A stretch of 64,000 nt of DNA from positions 1 to 64,000 of the forward strand of contig CAZRLN010000004.1 in the NCBI GenBank assembly GCA_964601085.1, written 5' to 3'. This DNA is from UBA1444 sp964601085. Lineage in GTDB: Bacteria; Bacillota; Negativicutes; UBA1444. Below, in pieces: positions 38,785-46,752 of the stretch. A model generated the notes under the pieces. It did no database searches and had not been told where the DNA came from. It worked only from the letters and a program-made list of their open reading frames with translations. A program made the translations under genes and the position numbers. The stretch's first letter is position 1. Each line of letters starts with the position of its first letter.

Positions 38785-38969
38785 TCAAGCGACATCGGTG
38801 CGGCGAATGCGCGCATATCAACTACAAGGCTTATGGCGAAAAAACGCCAGTGTGCTATGAGGTCAGCCAGCGGGAAGGGAAGCCGGAAGCGGTGGCGGTA
38901 CAAGCGAACGATATGAGACGAGCCGGAGTCTGCCCGAAATTTAGAGACAAGAGTCTATTCCCTGCTTAA
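38781..38969 (+). CDS. Small zinc-ribbon-like phage protein (62 aa)
   Basis: RCGECAHINY and PVCYEVSQ, then GVCPKFRDK form a CxxC-x-C-x-C set. Starts in ATGA overlap with the previous gene. The last gene of the early operon; a strong terminator follows 32 bases on. Confidence 0.58.
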   Translation: MIKRHRCGECAHINYKAYGEKTPVCYEVSQREGKPEAVAVQANDMRRAGVCPKFRDKSLFPA

Positions 38970-39001
38970 AATGTGATGCCAAAAAAGTTATTAACACCCC
39001 G

Positions 39002-39039
39002 AGCGGGTCCAGTGTTTTCAAGCGCTGGACCCGCTTTTT
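39002..39039 (+). terminator. Terminator between early and late regions
   Basis: AGCGGGTCCAG (39002-39012) pairs with CTGGACCCGCT (39025-39035), followed by TTTTT. It separates the replication block from the packaging genes. I see no clear late activator gene nearby; late transcription may need read-through. Confidence 0.85.
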
Positions 39040-39170
39040 GTCGTCACATGGCTGCGGTGGCGGAAAAGGAGATTTGTTTTTTATGTCTAATAGACTGTCA
39101 GTTAAAAATCAAAACATTTGTTCGGTAGAGAGATTGACATGATGATTGCGCAAAGCGTGGTGAAATTGCG

Positions 39171-39629
39171 ATGGCAAGACATACTGCATTTCGGGAAGAG
39201 TATATAGAGCAATCCTATCGGCTGAGTCTGCTGGGCGCCACTGACAAAGAAATGGCGGATTTCTTTGGTGTGTCGGAACAGACGTTCAACGCCTGGAAAA
39301 AAAAACAACCAGAATTTCTTGAGTCCATAAAAAGGGGCAAGGACGAAGCGGATTCCCGAGTTGCTCAAAGCCTTTACCGCCGCGCAACCGGCTACGAACG
39401 AGACGAAGTGGAAATCAAAGTAGTAGCGATCGGCGGGAACATGGGATCAGAAGTTCAGCAGATTCCCGTTATAAAGCACTATCCGCCCGACACCACGGCC
39501 TGCATATTCTGGCTAAAAAACCGGCAGAAAGAAAAGTGGCGTGACAAACAAGAAGTCGAGGTGGGGCTGGAAGATGGACTGGCCGAACGAATCCTGAGAG
39601 CCAGAGAAAGAGCCAATGCTGACCCGTGA
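39171..39629 (+). CDS. Terminase small subunit
   Basis: 152 residues. The N-terminal helix-turn-helix (GATDKEMADFFGVSEQTFNAWKKKQPEF) recognises phage DNA for packaging; LYRRATGYERDEVEIKV and PPDTTACIFWLKNRQKEKWRD are typical of the TerS group used with this terminase. The 3' end overlaps the large-subunit start. The ribosome site is weak, so the start could be earlier, but ATG 39171 gives a clean N-terminus. A 19-codon frame at 39083 has a better ribosome site and may be a leader. Confidence 0.85.
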   Translation: MARHTAFREEYIEQSYRLSLLGATDKEMADFFGVSEQTFNAWKKKQPEFLESIKRGKDEADSRVAQSLYRRATGYERDEVEIKVVAIGGNMGSEVQQIPVIKHYPPDTTACIFWLKNRQKEKWRDKQEVEVGLEDGLAERILRARERANADP

Positions 39630-41070
39630 TGATCTGATGCTGCTCGATGACCTTGGCCGGATTTCGAAAGACCCGTATAAATTTGTTCTTTGGGCCTTTG
39701 ATTGGGGCGAAGGCGAGCTAAAAGACGAAGACGGCCCGGACGAGTGGCAGGAGAAAATACTGAAATCGGTTCGCGATGGATTGATCTCGACCAGCCAGGC
39801 GATTCAGATCGCGGTGGCCAGCGGTCACGGAATCGGGAAATCGGCGCTGATCGCCTGGCTAGTCCTGTGGGGAATCTCCACCTTTCCCGACGCCAAAGGA
39901 ATCGTAACAGCCAACACCGATACCCAGCTGCGAACCAAGACCTGGCCGGAAGTCGCCAAGTGGCACAGGCTGTTCATCGCCAAGCGGTTTTTCGTAATGA
40001 CGGCCACATCCCTCTATTCGTCGGATCCGATTCACGAAAAAACATGGCGCTGCGACATCATCCCCTGGTCGGTCAACAATCCGGAAGCGTTCGCCGGCAT
40101 GCACAACCAGGGGAAGCGGATCCTGCTCCTGTTCGACGAGGCGTCAAAGATCGACGACAAGATCTGGGAAGTTTCCGAGGGAGCGCTGACCGACGAGAAC
40201 ACCGAGATCCTGTGGGTGGCGTTCGGAAACCCGACGCGCAACACCGGCCGGTTCCGAGAATGCTTCCGAAAATACCGGCATCGCTGGAACACGCAGCAGA
40301 TCGACAGCCGGACCGCCAAGCACACCAACAAAAAGCAGATACAGCAGTGGATCGACGACTACGGAATCGATTCGGACTTTGTGAAGATCCGTGTTTTGGG
40401 ACAGTTCCCCGTCCAGTCGGAGCGGCAGTTCATCTCTTCGGACCTGGTGGACCATGCCAGAGGGAAAATCCTTCGCCCGGATCAGTTTAACTTCGCACCG
40501 ACCATCATTACCTGCGACCCGGCCTGGACCGGTGAAGATGAGATTGTCATCGCGCTGCGGCAAGGACTGCACTTCCGAATTCTCAAGACCATGCCGTTTA
40601 ACGACAACGATGTTTTGGTGGCCAACTTCATTGCCAACTTTGAAGACGAATTCAAGGCGGACGCGGTGTTCATCGATCTCGGATGGGGCCAGGGAATTTA
40701 TTCGGTCGGCAAGACACTGAACAGGAACTGGACGTTGATCGCGTTCGGCGGGGCATCGGCCCGACCGGATTGTGTGTACAAGCGCGACGAGATGTGGCAG
40801 CTTGCTAAAGAATGGCTGAAGGAAGGCGGGGCGCTGCCGGACGATCAGATCCTGTGCGACGATCTGACGGCGCCGGAAACCGTTCCCCGGCTGGATGGAA
40901 AGATCAAGCTGGAAAGTAAAGAGGACATGAAAGCACGCGGCCTGCCATCACCGAACCGCGGCGACGCCCTGGCACTATCGTTCGCGATGCCGGTGGTGAA
41001 GAAGACGGCGTATTACGGTCAGCAGCAAAAAGCAAAAGCCAACACCGGCTATAACGTTTTGAGGAGGTAA
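39616..41070 (+). CDS. Terminase large subunit
   Basis: 484 residues: packaging ATPase and nuclease. Walker A ASGHGIGKSALIAW, Walker B ILLLFDEAS with catalytic Glu, motif III-like LWVAFGNPTRNTG. The nuclease aspartates lie in ITCDPAWTGEDE, AVFIDLGWGQGI and SPNRGDALALSF. The protein drives headful or cos packaging at the portal; the mode is not readable here. Confidence 0.93.
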   Translation: MLTRDDLMLLDDLGRISKDPYKFVLWAFDWGEGELKDEDGPDEWQEKILKSVRDGLISTSQAIQIAVASGHGIGKSALIAWLVLWGISTFPDAKGIVTANTDTQLRTKTWPEVAKWHRLFIAKRFFVMTATSLYSSDPIHEKTWRCDIIPWSVNNPEAFAGMHNQGKRILLLFDEASKIDDKIWEVSEGALTDENTEILWVAFGNPTRNTGRFRECFRKYRHRWNTQQIDSRTAKHTNKKQIQQWIDDYGIDSDFVKIRVLGQFPVQSERQFISSDLVDHARGKILRPDQFNFAPTIITCDPAWTGEDEIVIALRQGLHFRILKTMPFNDNDVLVANFIANFEDEFKADAVFIDLGWGQGIYSVGKTLNRNWTLIAFGGASARPDCVYKRDEMWQLAKEWLKEGGALPDDQILCDDLTAPETVPRLDGKIKLESKEDMKARGLPSPNRGDALALSFAMPVVKKTAYYGQQQKAKANTGYNVLRR

Positions 41071-41075
41071 CCACC

Positions 41076-41378
41076 ATGTGTACAGCAGTTCTTCCGTGGA
41101 TATTAGGAGCATCGGCAGTAGCGTCCACCGTGTCGGCGTTAAGCAGCCCAAAGGTTGCGGACGCTCCGGCTACGGTAACTCTTGAATCTACTCCGGCGAC
41201 GCCGACGTCCCAGGACCAATCTTCCACGACATCGACTGAAAATGTTCTGTCGGACGCTCGCGATCGGCGTCGCGTGGCAGCATCCTGGTATTCGACCAAC
41301 AAGACCAGCGGGACCACGACGACGCCGGCGGTCAAGAAAACTCTGCTCGGCGGGCTGTCCACGCCACTGGGAGGATGA
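41076..41378 (+). CDS. Small Thr/Ser-rich phage protein (100 aa)
   Basis: Hydrophobic N-terminus (VLPWILGASAVASTVSAL), then a Thr/Ser/Pro-rich stretch, then KTSGTTTTPAVKKTLLGGL. Small proteins at this place between terminase and portal are common in BPP-1/T7-like phages. Role unknown. GAGGAGGTAACC precedes ATG 41076. Confidence 0.6.
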   Translation: MCTAVLPWILGASAVASTVSALSSPKVADAPATVTLESTPATPTSQDQSSTTSTENVLSDARDRRRVAASWYSTNKTSGTTTTPAVKKTLLGGLSTPLGG

Positions 41379-41379
41379 C

Positions 41380-43116
41380 ATGGGCGCTACATTACTGACA
41401 TCGCTTCAGCAGGAGCGCCCGGTAAAAGTGAAGACCGCCGCCGACCTGCGGGCATTCGACCGCAAGTCGGTACAGCGACGCTATGACGCTCTGTTCGAAG
41501 AGCAGAAGCGCTGGGTGCCGAAGTGGAAGGAAATCCGGGATTTCATCGCGCCCTGGTCCGGCGTGTTTGAAAGTGAGAAGCAACTGCAGCACGCCCGCCG
41601 CGATGACAAGATTTTCGACGGTACCGGCTTCGACGCATCGAACATCATGGCAGCCGGAATCATGTTCGGGTTGACGCCGCGCAGCCGGCAATGGTACAAG
41701 CTTGGCTCCGAGGATCCGGAACTGAACCAGTGGGAGCCGGCGCGGATGCACCTGGAGGAAGTCCAGGACATCCTATATTCCGGCATGAACCGATCGAACG
41801 TCTACAACTCGCTGCATATGCTGTTCGGCGAGTCGGGGACATTCGGGACCGGCGTAATGGGTTCCTGGGAAAATGACGAGCGCATGTTCCGAACCCGGTC
41901 GTTCGCGATCGGGACGTATGCCCTGGGCACGGATGCCTTCGGATCCGTGAACCGGTTCGCCCGCGAGCTGGAGATGTCGGCGGAGCAAATCGCGCAGGTG
42001 TTTGGCAAGGACGAGCTGACGACGGACATGAAGAACAAGCTGGACAAGGGCGACATCAAGACGAAGTACGCCATCTACCACATGATCGAGCCGAACAACG
42101 ACTATATACCGGACTGCGTCATGCTGGAAGGAATGGCTTATCGGGAGTTCTACTGGCTGAAAGACTCCAAGGACGAAAAGGCACTGTCGGTGCAAGGCTA
42201 TTACGAACTGCCAATCCACGCGCCGCGGTGGTTGGTACCGGATGAAGGAGTATATGGCTACGGTCCCGGCTGGTTCGCTTTAGCGGAGTGCCGGGGGCTG
42301 CAGCTCATGAGCGAGGATGTCCTGGTCGCATTGGAACTGATGATCAAGCCGCCGGTGTCGGCCACGAACAAGGCGTTTGCCAATGGAATTAACCTTTTCC
42401 CCGGCGGCGTAAACGTCCAAGAAGAAGGAAATCTCCAGCAAAACGCGGTCCGCCCGGTGTTCGAAGTGAATATGCCGGTCGAGCAAGTGGAAATGAAGAT
42501 CGAGAGGATCCAGCAGGTGATCAAACGGCGCTTCTTTGCGGATTTGTTCATGATGCTCGACAATTTGAAAAACAATAAAATGACCGCCCGCGAAGTTATT
42601 GAGCGCAGTCAGGAAAAGATGACGATGCTCGGCCCGTCGATCGAGCGGTATCAGACAGAACTGTTGAACCCGTTCATCTCCCGGGCGTATAACATCGCCA
42701 ACCGCATGGGCAAGCTGCCGCCGCCGCCGCAAGAACTGATCGGCCGGGAACTGAAGGTCGAATATGTGTCGCCGCTGTCCCTGGCGCAAAAGGCATCCGG
42801 CATAACCGCGCTGGAGCAGGGATTGGCGATCGCGCTGAATCTGGCCACGGCGTTCCCGAACGTACGCAAGAAGATCAAAGAGATGGAAGCGGTGGACCGT
42901 TACTGGGATATGCTTGGCATCCCGACGGGCATTCTGCGTACGGACGAAGAGGTGGAGGCCATGATCAAGCAAGAGCAGGCAGAGATGGCGCAACAGGTGC
43001 AGCAGGAACAGCTGATGCAGGCGACGGAAGCGGCGCGAAACTTGGCGCAGGCCGACATGTCCGGAAAGAATGTCCTGACGGCCGCCCTGGGCGCCAGCCC
43101 GGGGGTACAGATATGA
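41380..43116 (+). CDS. Portal protein (head-to-tail connector)
   Basis: 578 residues of the podovirus head-tail connector family. Hallmarks: YDALFEEQKRWVPKWKEIRD, NIMAAGIMFGLTPRSRQWYKLG, FGESGTFGTGVMGSW, and KRRFFADLFMMLDN with TAREVIERSQEKMTMLGP, then VEYVSPLSLAQKA. Twelve copies form the vertex channel for DNA packaging and ejection. ATG 41380 follows GGGAGG; the open frame upstream overlaps the small protein gene. Confidence 0.92.
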   Translation: MGATLLTSLQQERPVKVKTAADLRAFDRKSVQRRYDALFEEQKRWVPKWKEIRDFIAPWSGVFESEKQLQHARRDDKIFDGTGFDASNIMAAGIMFGLTPRSRQWYKLGSEDPELNQWEPARMHLEEVQDILYSGMNRSNVYNSLHMLFGESGTFGTGVMGSWENDERMFRTRSFAIGTYALGTDAFGSVNRFARELEMSAEQIAQVFGKDELTTDMKNKLDKGDIKTKYAIYHMIEPNNDYIPDCVMLEGMAYREFYWLKDSKDEKALSVQGYYELPIHAPRWLVPDEGVYGYGPGWFALAECRGLQLMSEDVLVALELMIKPPVSATNKAFANGINLFPGGVNVQEEGNLQQNAVRPVFEVNMPVEQVEMKIERIQQVIKRRFFADLFMMLDNLKNNKMTAREVIERSQEKMTMLGPSIERYQTELLNPFISRAYNIANRMGKLPPPPQELIGRELKVEYVSPLSLAQKASGITALEQGLAIALNLATAFPNVRKKIKEMEAVDRYWDMLGIPTGILRTDEEVEAMIKQEQAEMAQQVQQEQLMQATEAARNLAQADMSGKNVLTAALGASPGVQI

Positions 43117-43493
43117 GGGCGCTTAAAGAGCAGGACAAACAGATCAAGGATCTGCAGACACTATCCCAGGACGCCAGGGTCCAGTATCGGCTGGCCTGCC
43201 TACTGGCTGTGCTGCGGACCGAAGAAGGGAGAACGCTGTTTACATGGATGGAGGAGTTGTGCAAGGTCAATGACGACGATTTTCAGGGAAACGCGCGGGA
43301 TGCGTACAATGCGGGGATGCGGTCGGTGTTCCTGCGGTTCAAGAGGTTCATTCAGACGCTGGGGCGGGAAGGTTTTTCGCTATTTTACCAGGCTGCACAG
43401 GAGAACATGATTCGCGAGATGGACGCCGACCTGAAGCTCAAAAAAGCCATTGAAAAAATTATGGAGGGAAACAGTCATGAAGAACAGCAATAG
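43113..43493 (+). CDS. Phage structural-region protein (126 aa)
   Basis: Helical, charged protein starting RALKEQDKQIKDLQTLSQDA, with MEELCKVNDDDFQGNARDAY and a Lys/Glu-rich end. Starts in ATGA overlap with portal and overlaps the scaffold start. Position between portal and scaffold fits a head-assembly accessory; function unproven. Confidence 0.65.
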   Translation: MRALKEQDKQIKDLQTLSQDARVQYRLACLLAVLRTEEGRTLFTWMEELCKVNDDDFQGNARDAYNAGMRSVFLRFKRFIQTLGREGFSLFYQAAQENMIREMDADLKLKKAIEKIMEGNSHEEQQ

Positions 43494-44220
43494 CCAATCT
43501 GCTCCGCAAAATGACATTGGAGGAGCGCTGAACGCCCGGAGCGTTCTTGGACAAACCTACACCATGGACCTGCAACGATTCGCCGAGGGAGATCCGCCGC
43601 CGGCAGACCCACCGGCCAACGACCCGGCGGCCAATCCGGAGCCGGGGACCAAGGAACAGCCCGCGCAGGACCCGCCGCCTGCCGATCCGGCCAAGGCTCC
43701 GGATCCTAATCCAACGGACCCGGCCAAAGACCCGGCCAAGGAACCAGACAAAGACCCGGAAAAGGATCCAGACCCCAACGCCAACCAGCCGCCGGAGAAC
43801 TACGATTTGAAACTTCCGGAAGGCTATGCGATTGCGGACACGGACAACGAGTCGCTGATGTCGTTTTTGAAAGAAAACAAAATCCCGCAGGAGCAGGCGC
43901 AGCGGCTGGCCGACATGTACGTCAAGTCGCAACAGGATTCACAGGCCCGGCAGATCGAGGGCTGGCAGAAGGAAACGGAAGCCTACCTGAAGACCGGCCG
44001 GGAAGAAAAATTACAGTTAGCGGGCAAGGGCCTGGCGGTCTTTGACCCTGACGGAAATTTTTCAAAGCTCCTGGACGCAACCGGGCTGGGTGAAAACGTG
44101 GAGTTTCTGAAACGGTTCGAAGCGCTCGGGCGCCGGATCTCGGAAGGGAAGTTCGTGGAAGGCGAACCGGCGAAGGGCGGCAATTTCCTCAGCAACATGT
44201 ACACATCGATGAAAGATTGA
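43477..44220 (+). CDS. Head scaffolding/assembly protein
   Basis: 247 residues. A Pro/Asp/Lys repeat region (about 40-105, units like DPAK and PADP) is followed by the domain ENYDLKLPEGYAIADTDNES and FLKENKIPQEQAQRLADMYV, typical of phage scaffolds, ending GNFLSNMYTS. It acts with the major capsid protein directly downstream to form the procapsid. GGAGGGAAAC precedes ATG 43477. Confidence 0.85.
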   Translation: MKNSNSQSAPQNDIGGALNARSVLGQTYTMDLQRFAEGDPPPADPPANDPAANPEPGTKEQPAQDPPPADPAKAPDPNPTDPAKDPAKEPDKDPEKDPDPNANQPPENYDLKLPEGYAIADTDNESLMSFLKENKIPQEQAQRLADMYVKSQQDSQARQIEGWQKETEAYLKTGREEKLQLAGKGLAVFDPDGNFSKLLDATGLGENVEFLKRFEALGRRISEGKFVEGEPAKGGNFLSNMYTSMKD

Positions 44221-44245
44221 AAAAAACAGCAAGGAGGACTAAGCA

Positions 44246-45238
44246 ATGAATCTCACGCTTATGGACCTGAAATCCCGCATGGATCCCAATGGCGCCCACG
44301 CGGAGGTTATCGAGGTGCTGGCCAAGAGCTGCCCGCTCCATATCGACGCGGTATGGAAGGAAGGCAACCTGAAGACCGGTAACCTGACGACCCGCCGCAG
44401 CGGACTTCCTTCGATCGGTCGGAGAACAATCAACAAAGGCATCCCTGGGTCCGCTTCGAAGACCACGCAAGTCGTGGACACCTGCGTCAACTACGAAGGA
44501 AACTCGGAAATTGACGTGATGTTCTTAAAACTGGCCAAGGACAAAAAGGAATTTCGATGGGGAGAGGATTCCGCGTTTATCGAAAAATTCAATGAAACTT
44601 TCAGCGAAGACATGATCTACGGCGATACCACGCAGGACCCGTCGAACTTCAACGGGCTGGCTGTCCGCTACAACACCCTGACCGGCGACAAGGGCAGCTT
44701 CGGTTACCAGGTTGTCAGCGCCGGCGGTGCCGGTAGCGACAACACGTCGATCTGGATCGTGGCCTGGAGCGACAAGGGCATCCACTGCGTGTATCCGGAA
44801 GGATCCCAGGCTGGTCTGGAGATCAGCGACAAAGGGGAACAGCGGGTCACGGACACGACCGGAAACCCGTTCTATGCCTGGTGCACCAACTTCGTGTGGA
44901 CTCCCGGACTGGCCGTGCGCGATCCGCAGTACGCTGCGCGACTGGCCAACATCGACGTGTCCGACCTGATCACGTTCGGCTCAGGTTCCGATACATCGCC
45001 AAAACTGATCCAGAAATTGATCCTGGCCAAGAACCGGATCAAGCGGTTCGAAAACACGCGGCCGGCGATGTACGTGAACGACCTGGTCTATTCCTGGCTG
45101 GAAATCATGCTCAGCGACAAAAGCAACGTCTATGTAACCAGGCGCGAGCTGATGGACAAGATGCCGGAACTGTTCTTCGCCGGGATCCCGATTCGCAAGT
45201 GCGACGCGATTCTGTCCAACGAAGCCAAGGTATCCTGA
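44246..45238 (+). CDS. Major capsid protein
   Basis: 330 residues, BPP-1/epsilon15-type podovirus coat. Features: NLTLMDLKSRMDPNGAHAEV at the start, GNLKTGNLTTRRSGLPSI, INKGIPGSASKTTQVVDTC, and MYVNDLVYSWLEIML with a C-terminal KMPELFFAGIPIRKCDAIL. It follows the scaffold and precedes a cement protein, the usual order. AAGGAGG precedes ATG 44246. Confidence 0.9.
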   Translation: MNLTLMDLKSRMDPNGAHAEVIEVLAKSCPLHIDAVWKEGNLKTGNLTTRRSGLPSIGRRTINKGIPGSASKTTQVVDTCVNYEGNSEIDVMFLKLAKDKKEFRWGEDSAFIEKFNETFSEDMIYGDTTQDPSNFNGLAVRYNTLTGDKGSFGYQVVSAGGAGSDNTSIWIVAWSDKGIHCVYPEGSQAGLEISDKGEQRVTDTTGNPFYAWCTNFVWTPGLAVRDPQYAARLANIDVSDLITFGSGSDTSPKLIQKLILAKNRIKRFENTRPAMYVNDLVYSWLEIMLSDKSNVYVTRRELMDKMPELFFAGIPIRKCDAILSNEAKVS

Positions 45239-45275
45239 CGAGAATCCCAACAATAACGAAAAGGAGGACCTTACC

Positions 45276-45677
45276 ATGATCATTGACCATAAATTTTCCG
45301 ATGCGCAGAGCCTGGCCACGGCCAGCGCTGCCACGAACTGCACCAACATCCTGGACGTCGGCGTGACCGGTGGACAGTATATCCATGACGCACCGTTCGT
45401 CGTCTGCCAGGTGGAAACGGCGTTCGCCTGCGCCGGCAGCAACCCGACGCTGACGGTTGAGCTGGTGGAATCCGCCAATGCGGATCTGTCTTCGGGAACC
45501 ACCCTGTGGTCTTCCGGAACGATTGCCGAAGCTACGCTGGTCGACAAATACGTGATCTGCAAGATGCGGCTGCCGAAGCTGACGAAGCGATATTGCGGAT
45601 TCGTATACACCCCGTCGGCGGCGTTCGATTCCGGCAAGCTCGATGCCGTGTTGGCGCCGGACGCCGACATTCAGTAA
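45276..45677 (+). CDS. Capsid cement/decoration protein, Bbp16-like
   Basis: 133 residues of mostly beta character (VVCQVETAFACAGSNPTLTV, ELVESANADLSSGTTLW), the pattern of the BPP-1 Bbp16 cement family that clamps capsid subunits. Placed directly after the coat gene. AAAAGGAGG precedes ATG 45276. Confidence 0.78.
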   Translation: MIIDHKFSDAQSLATASAATNCTNILDVGVTGGQYIHDAPFVVCQVETAFACAGSNPTLTVELVESANADLSSGTTLWSSGTIAEATLVDKYVICKMRLPKLTKRYCGFVYTPSAAFDSGKLDAVLAPDADIQ

Positions 45678-45686
45678 GGAGGCAGC

Positions 45687-46088
45687 ATGAGGTATAAAGC
45701 GCTGTTCTCATCCCAGGGGTTCCTCGGCCGATACTGGCGCCCCGGCGACATCACCGCCGACACTGACGAGAAACCGCCGGTATCCAAGGTGTCCGGACCG
45801 CTGTTCCGACCGCTGACCGACGAAGAACTTGCCTTGGTCGAGGCAAAGGAAAATGTCCGGATTCCCGGGGACTACGGCCCCGATCGGAAAACGCTGGCGC
45901 AGCTGAGCGAGGAGCTGGCGAATCAGGGCAAGACCGGTACCGGCGTGCAGTTCAATCCGGAGAAGGAAAAGGAGCTGCAAGGCAAGACGGTCGATGAATT
46001 GCTGGTCATCGCCGCTGAAAAAGGGATCGAAGTGGACCCGAAGTGGAAGAAGCCGCAGATCGTCGCGGCGATCAGAAAGAGCCTGTAA
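45687..46088 (+). CDS. Structural-region protein with C-terminal SAP/HeH-like motif
   Basis: 133 residues. The end (LQGKTVDELLVIAAEKGIEV followed by DPKWKKPQIVAAIRKSL) is a helix-extended-helix motif of the LEM/SAP type. The front (RYKALFSSQGFLGRYWRPGD) is shared by virion-region proteins of this phage group. Function unknown. Confidence 0.65.
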   Translation: MRYKALFSSQGFLGRYWRPGDITADTDEKPPVSKVSGPLFRPLTDEELALVEAKENVRIPGDYGPDRKTLAQLSEELANQGKTGTGVQFNPEKEKELQGKTVDELLVIAAEKGIEVDPKWKKPQIVAAIRKSL

Positions 46089-46098
46089 CAGTAGAAGA

Positions 46099-46133
46099 AA
46101 GCCGGGGGCGCGATTGATTCCGCCCCCGGGCTT
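46099..46133 (+). terminator. GC-rich hairpin between head and tail genes
   Basis: AAGCCGGGGGCG (46099-46110) pairs with CGCCCCCGGGCTT (46121-46133), one bulged C. No T run follows, so it may weaken rather than end transcription. Confidence 0.5.
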
Positions 46134-46153
46134 GCAATGGGAGGTTAACGGAT

Positions 46154-46744
46154 ATGTCCTCCAAAGTCGATATTTGTAACTTCGCCCTGGCGAACCTGAG
46201 CATTCAGCCGATCGTGTCCCTGACGGATATGAACAGCAAGGCAGCTCGCTGGTGCAATCTGATGTTTGACATTACCCGTGACACTGTCCTGCGGGACTTT
46301 CCGTGGGGCTTCGCAAATCAGGAAGTGGTTCTCGCCCTGGCGTCCGGAGATACGGCCAGCGGGTGGGATTATGTATATCAGTATCCGGCGAACTGCCTGA
46401 AGGTCCGCAGGGTTTTCATGAACGGATTGTCGGATCCGCAAGTGTCGGATCCGTTCGATGAGCAGTTGATCGGCGGATCGCTGAAGATCGTCAGCAATAC
46501 CGCGTCGGCGCGGGCCAAATACACGGCGAAGAACACGGACACCACCTTTTATGACGTCCAGTTCATCGAGGCGTTTTCGTATAAACTGGCTGCGGCCATC
46601 GCCATGCCGATGACGAACAACACGGGCCTGCGCAATGACTTGATCAAGATGTACCTGCAGTTCATCGGTACCGCGCAGACTTCGTCGGCAACCGAGAAAT
46701 ATCAGGAGCCGCAGCGGGGTAACCGGTACACCAGCGGGCGGTAG
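46154..46744 (+). CDS. Tail tubular protein A-like head-tail adaptor
   Basis: 196 residues. VDICNFALANLSIQPIVSLT, CNLMFDITRDTVLRDFPWGF and YVYQYPANCLKVRRVFMNG match the T7 gp11/podovirus adaptor family that joins portal and nozzle. GGGAGG precedes ATG 46154. Confidence 0.88.
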   Translation: MSSKVDICNFALANLSIQPIVSLTDMNSKAARWCNLMFDITRDTVLRDFPWGFANQEVVLALASGDTASGWDYVYQYPANCLKVRRVFMNGLSDPQVSDPFDEQLIGGSLKIVSNTASARAKYTAKNTDTTFYDVQFIEAFSYKLAAAIAMPMTNNTGLRNDLIKMYLQFIGTAQTSSATEKYQEPQRGNRYTSGR

Positions 46745-46752
46745 GGCTGATC

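Noticed and set aside
39083..39142. 19-codon frame before the terminase small subunit
   Set aside because: Has a fair ribosome site but no protein signal; kept only as a possible leader.
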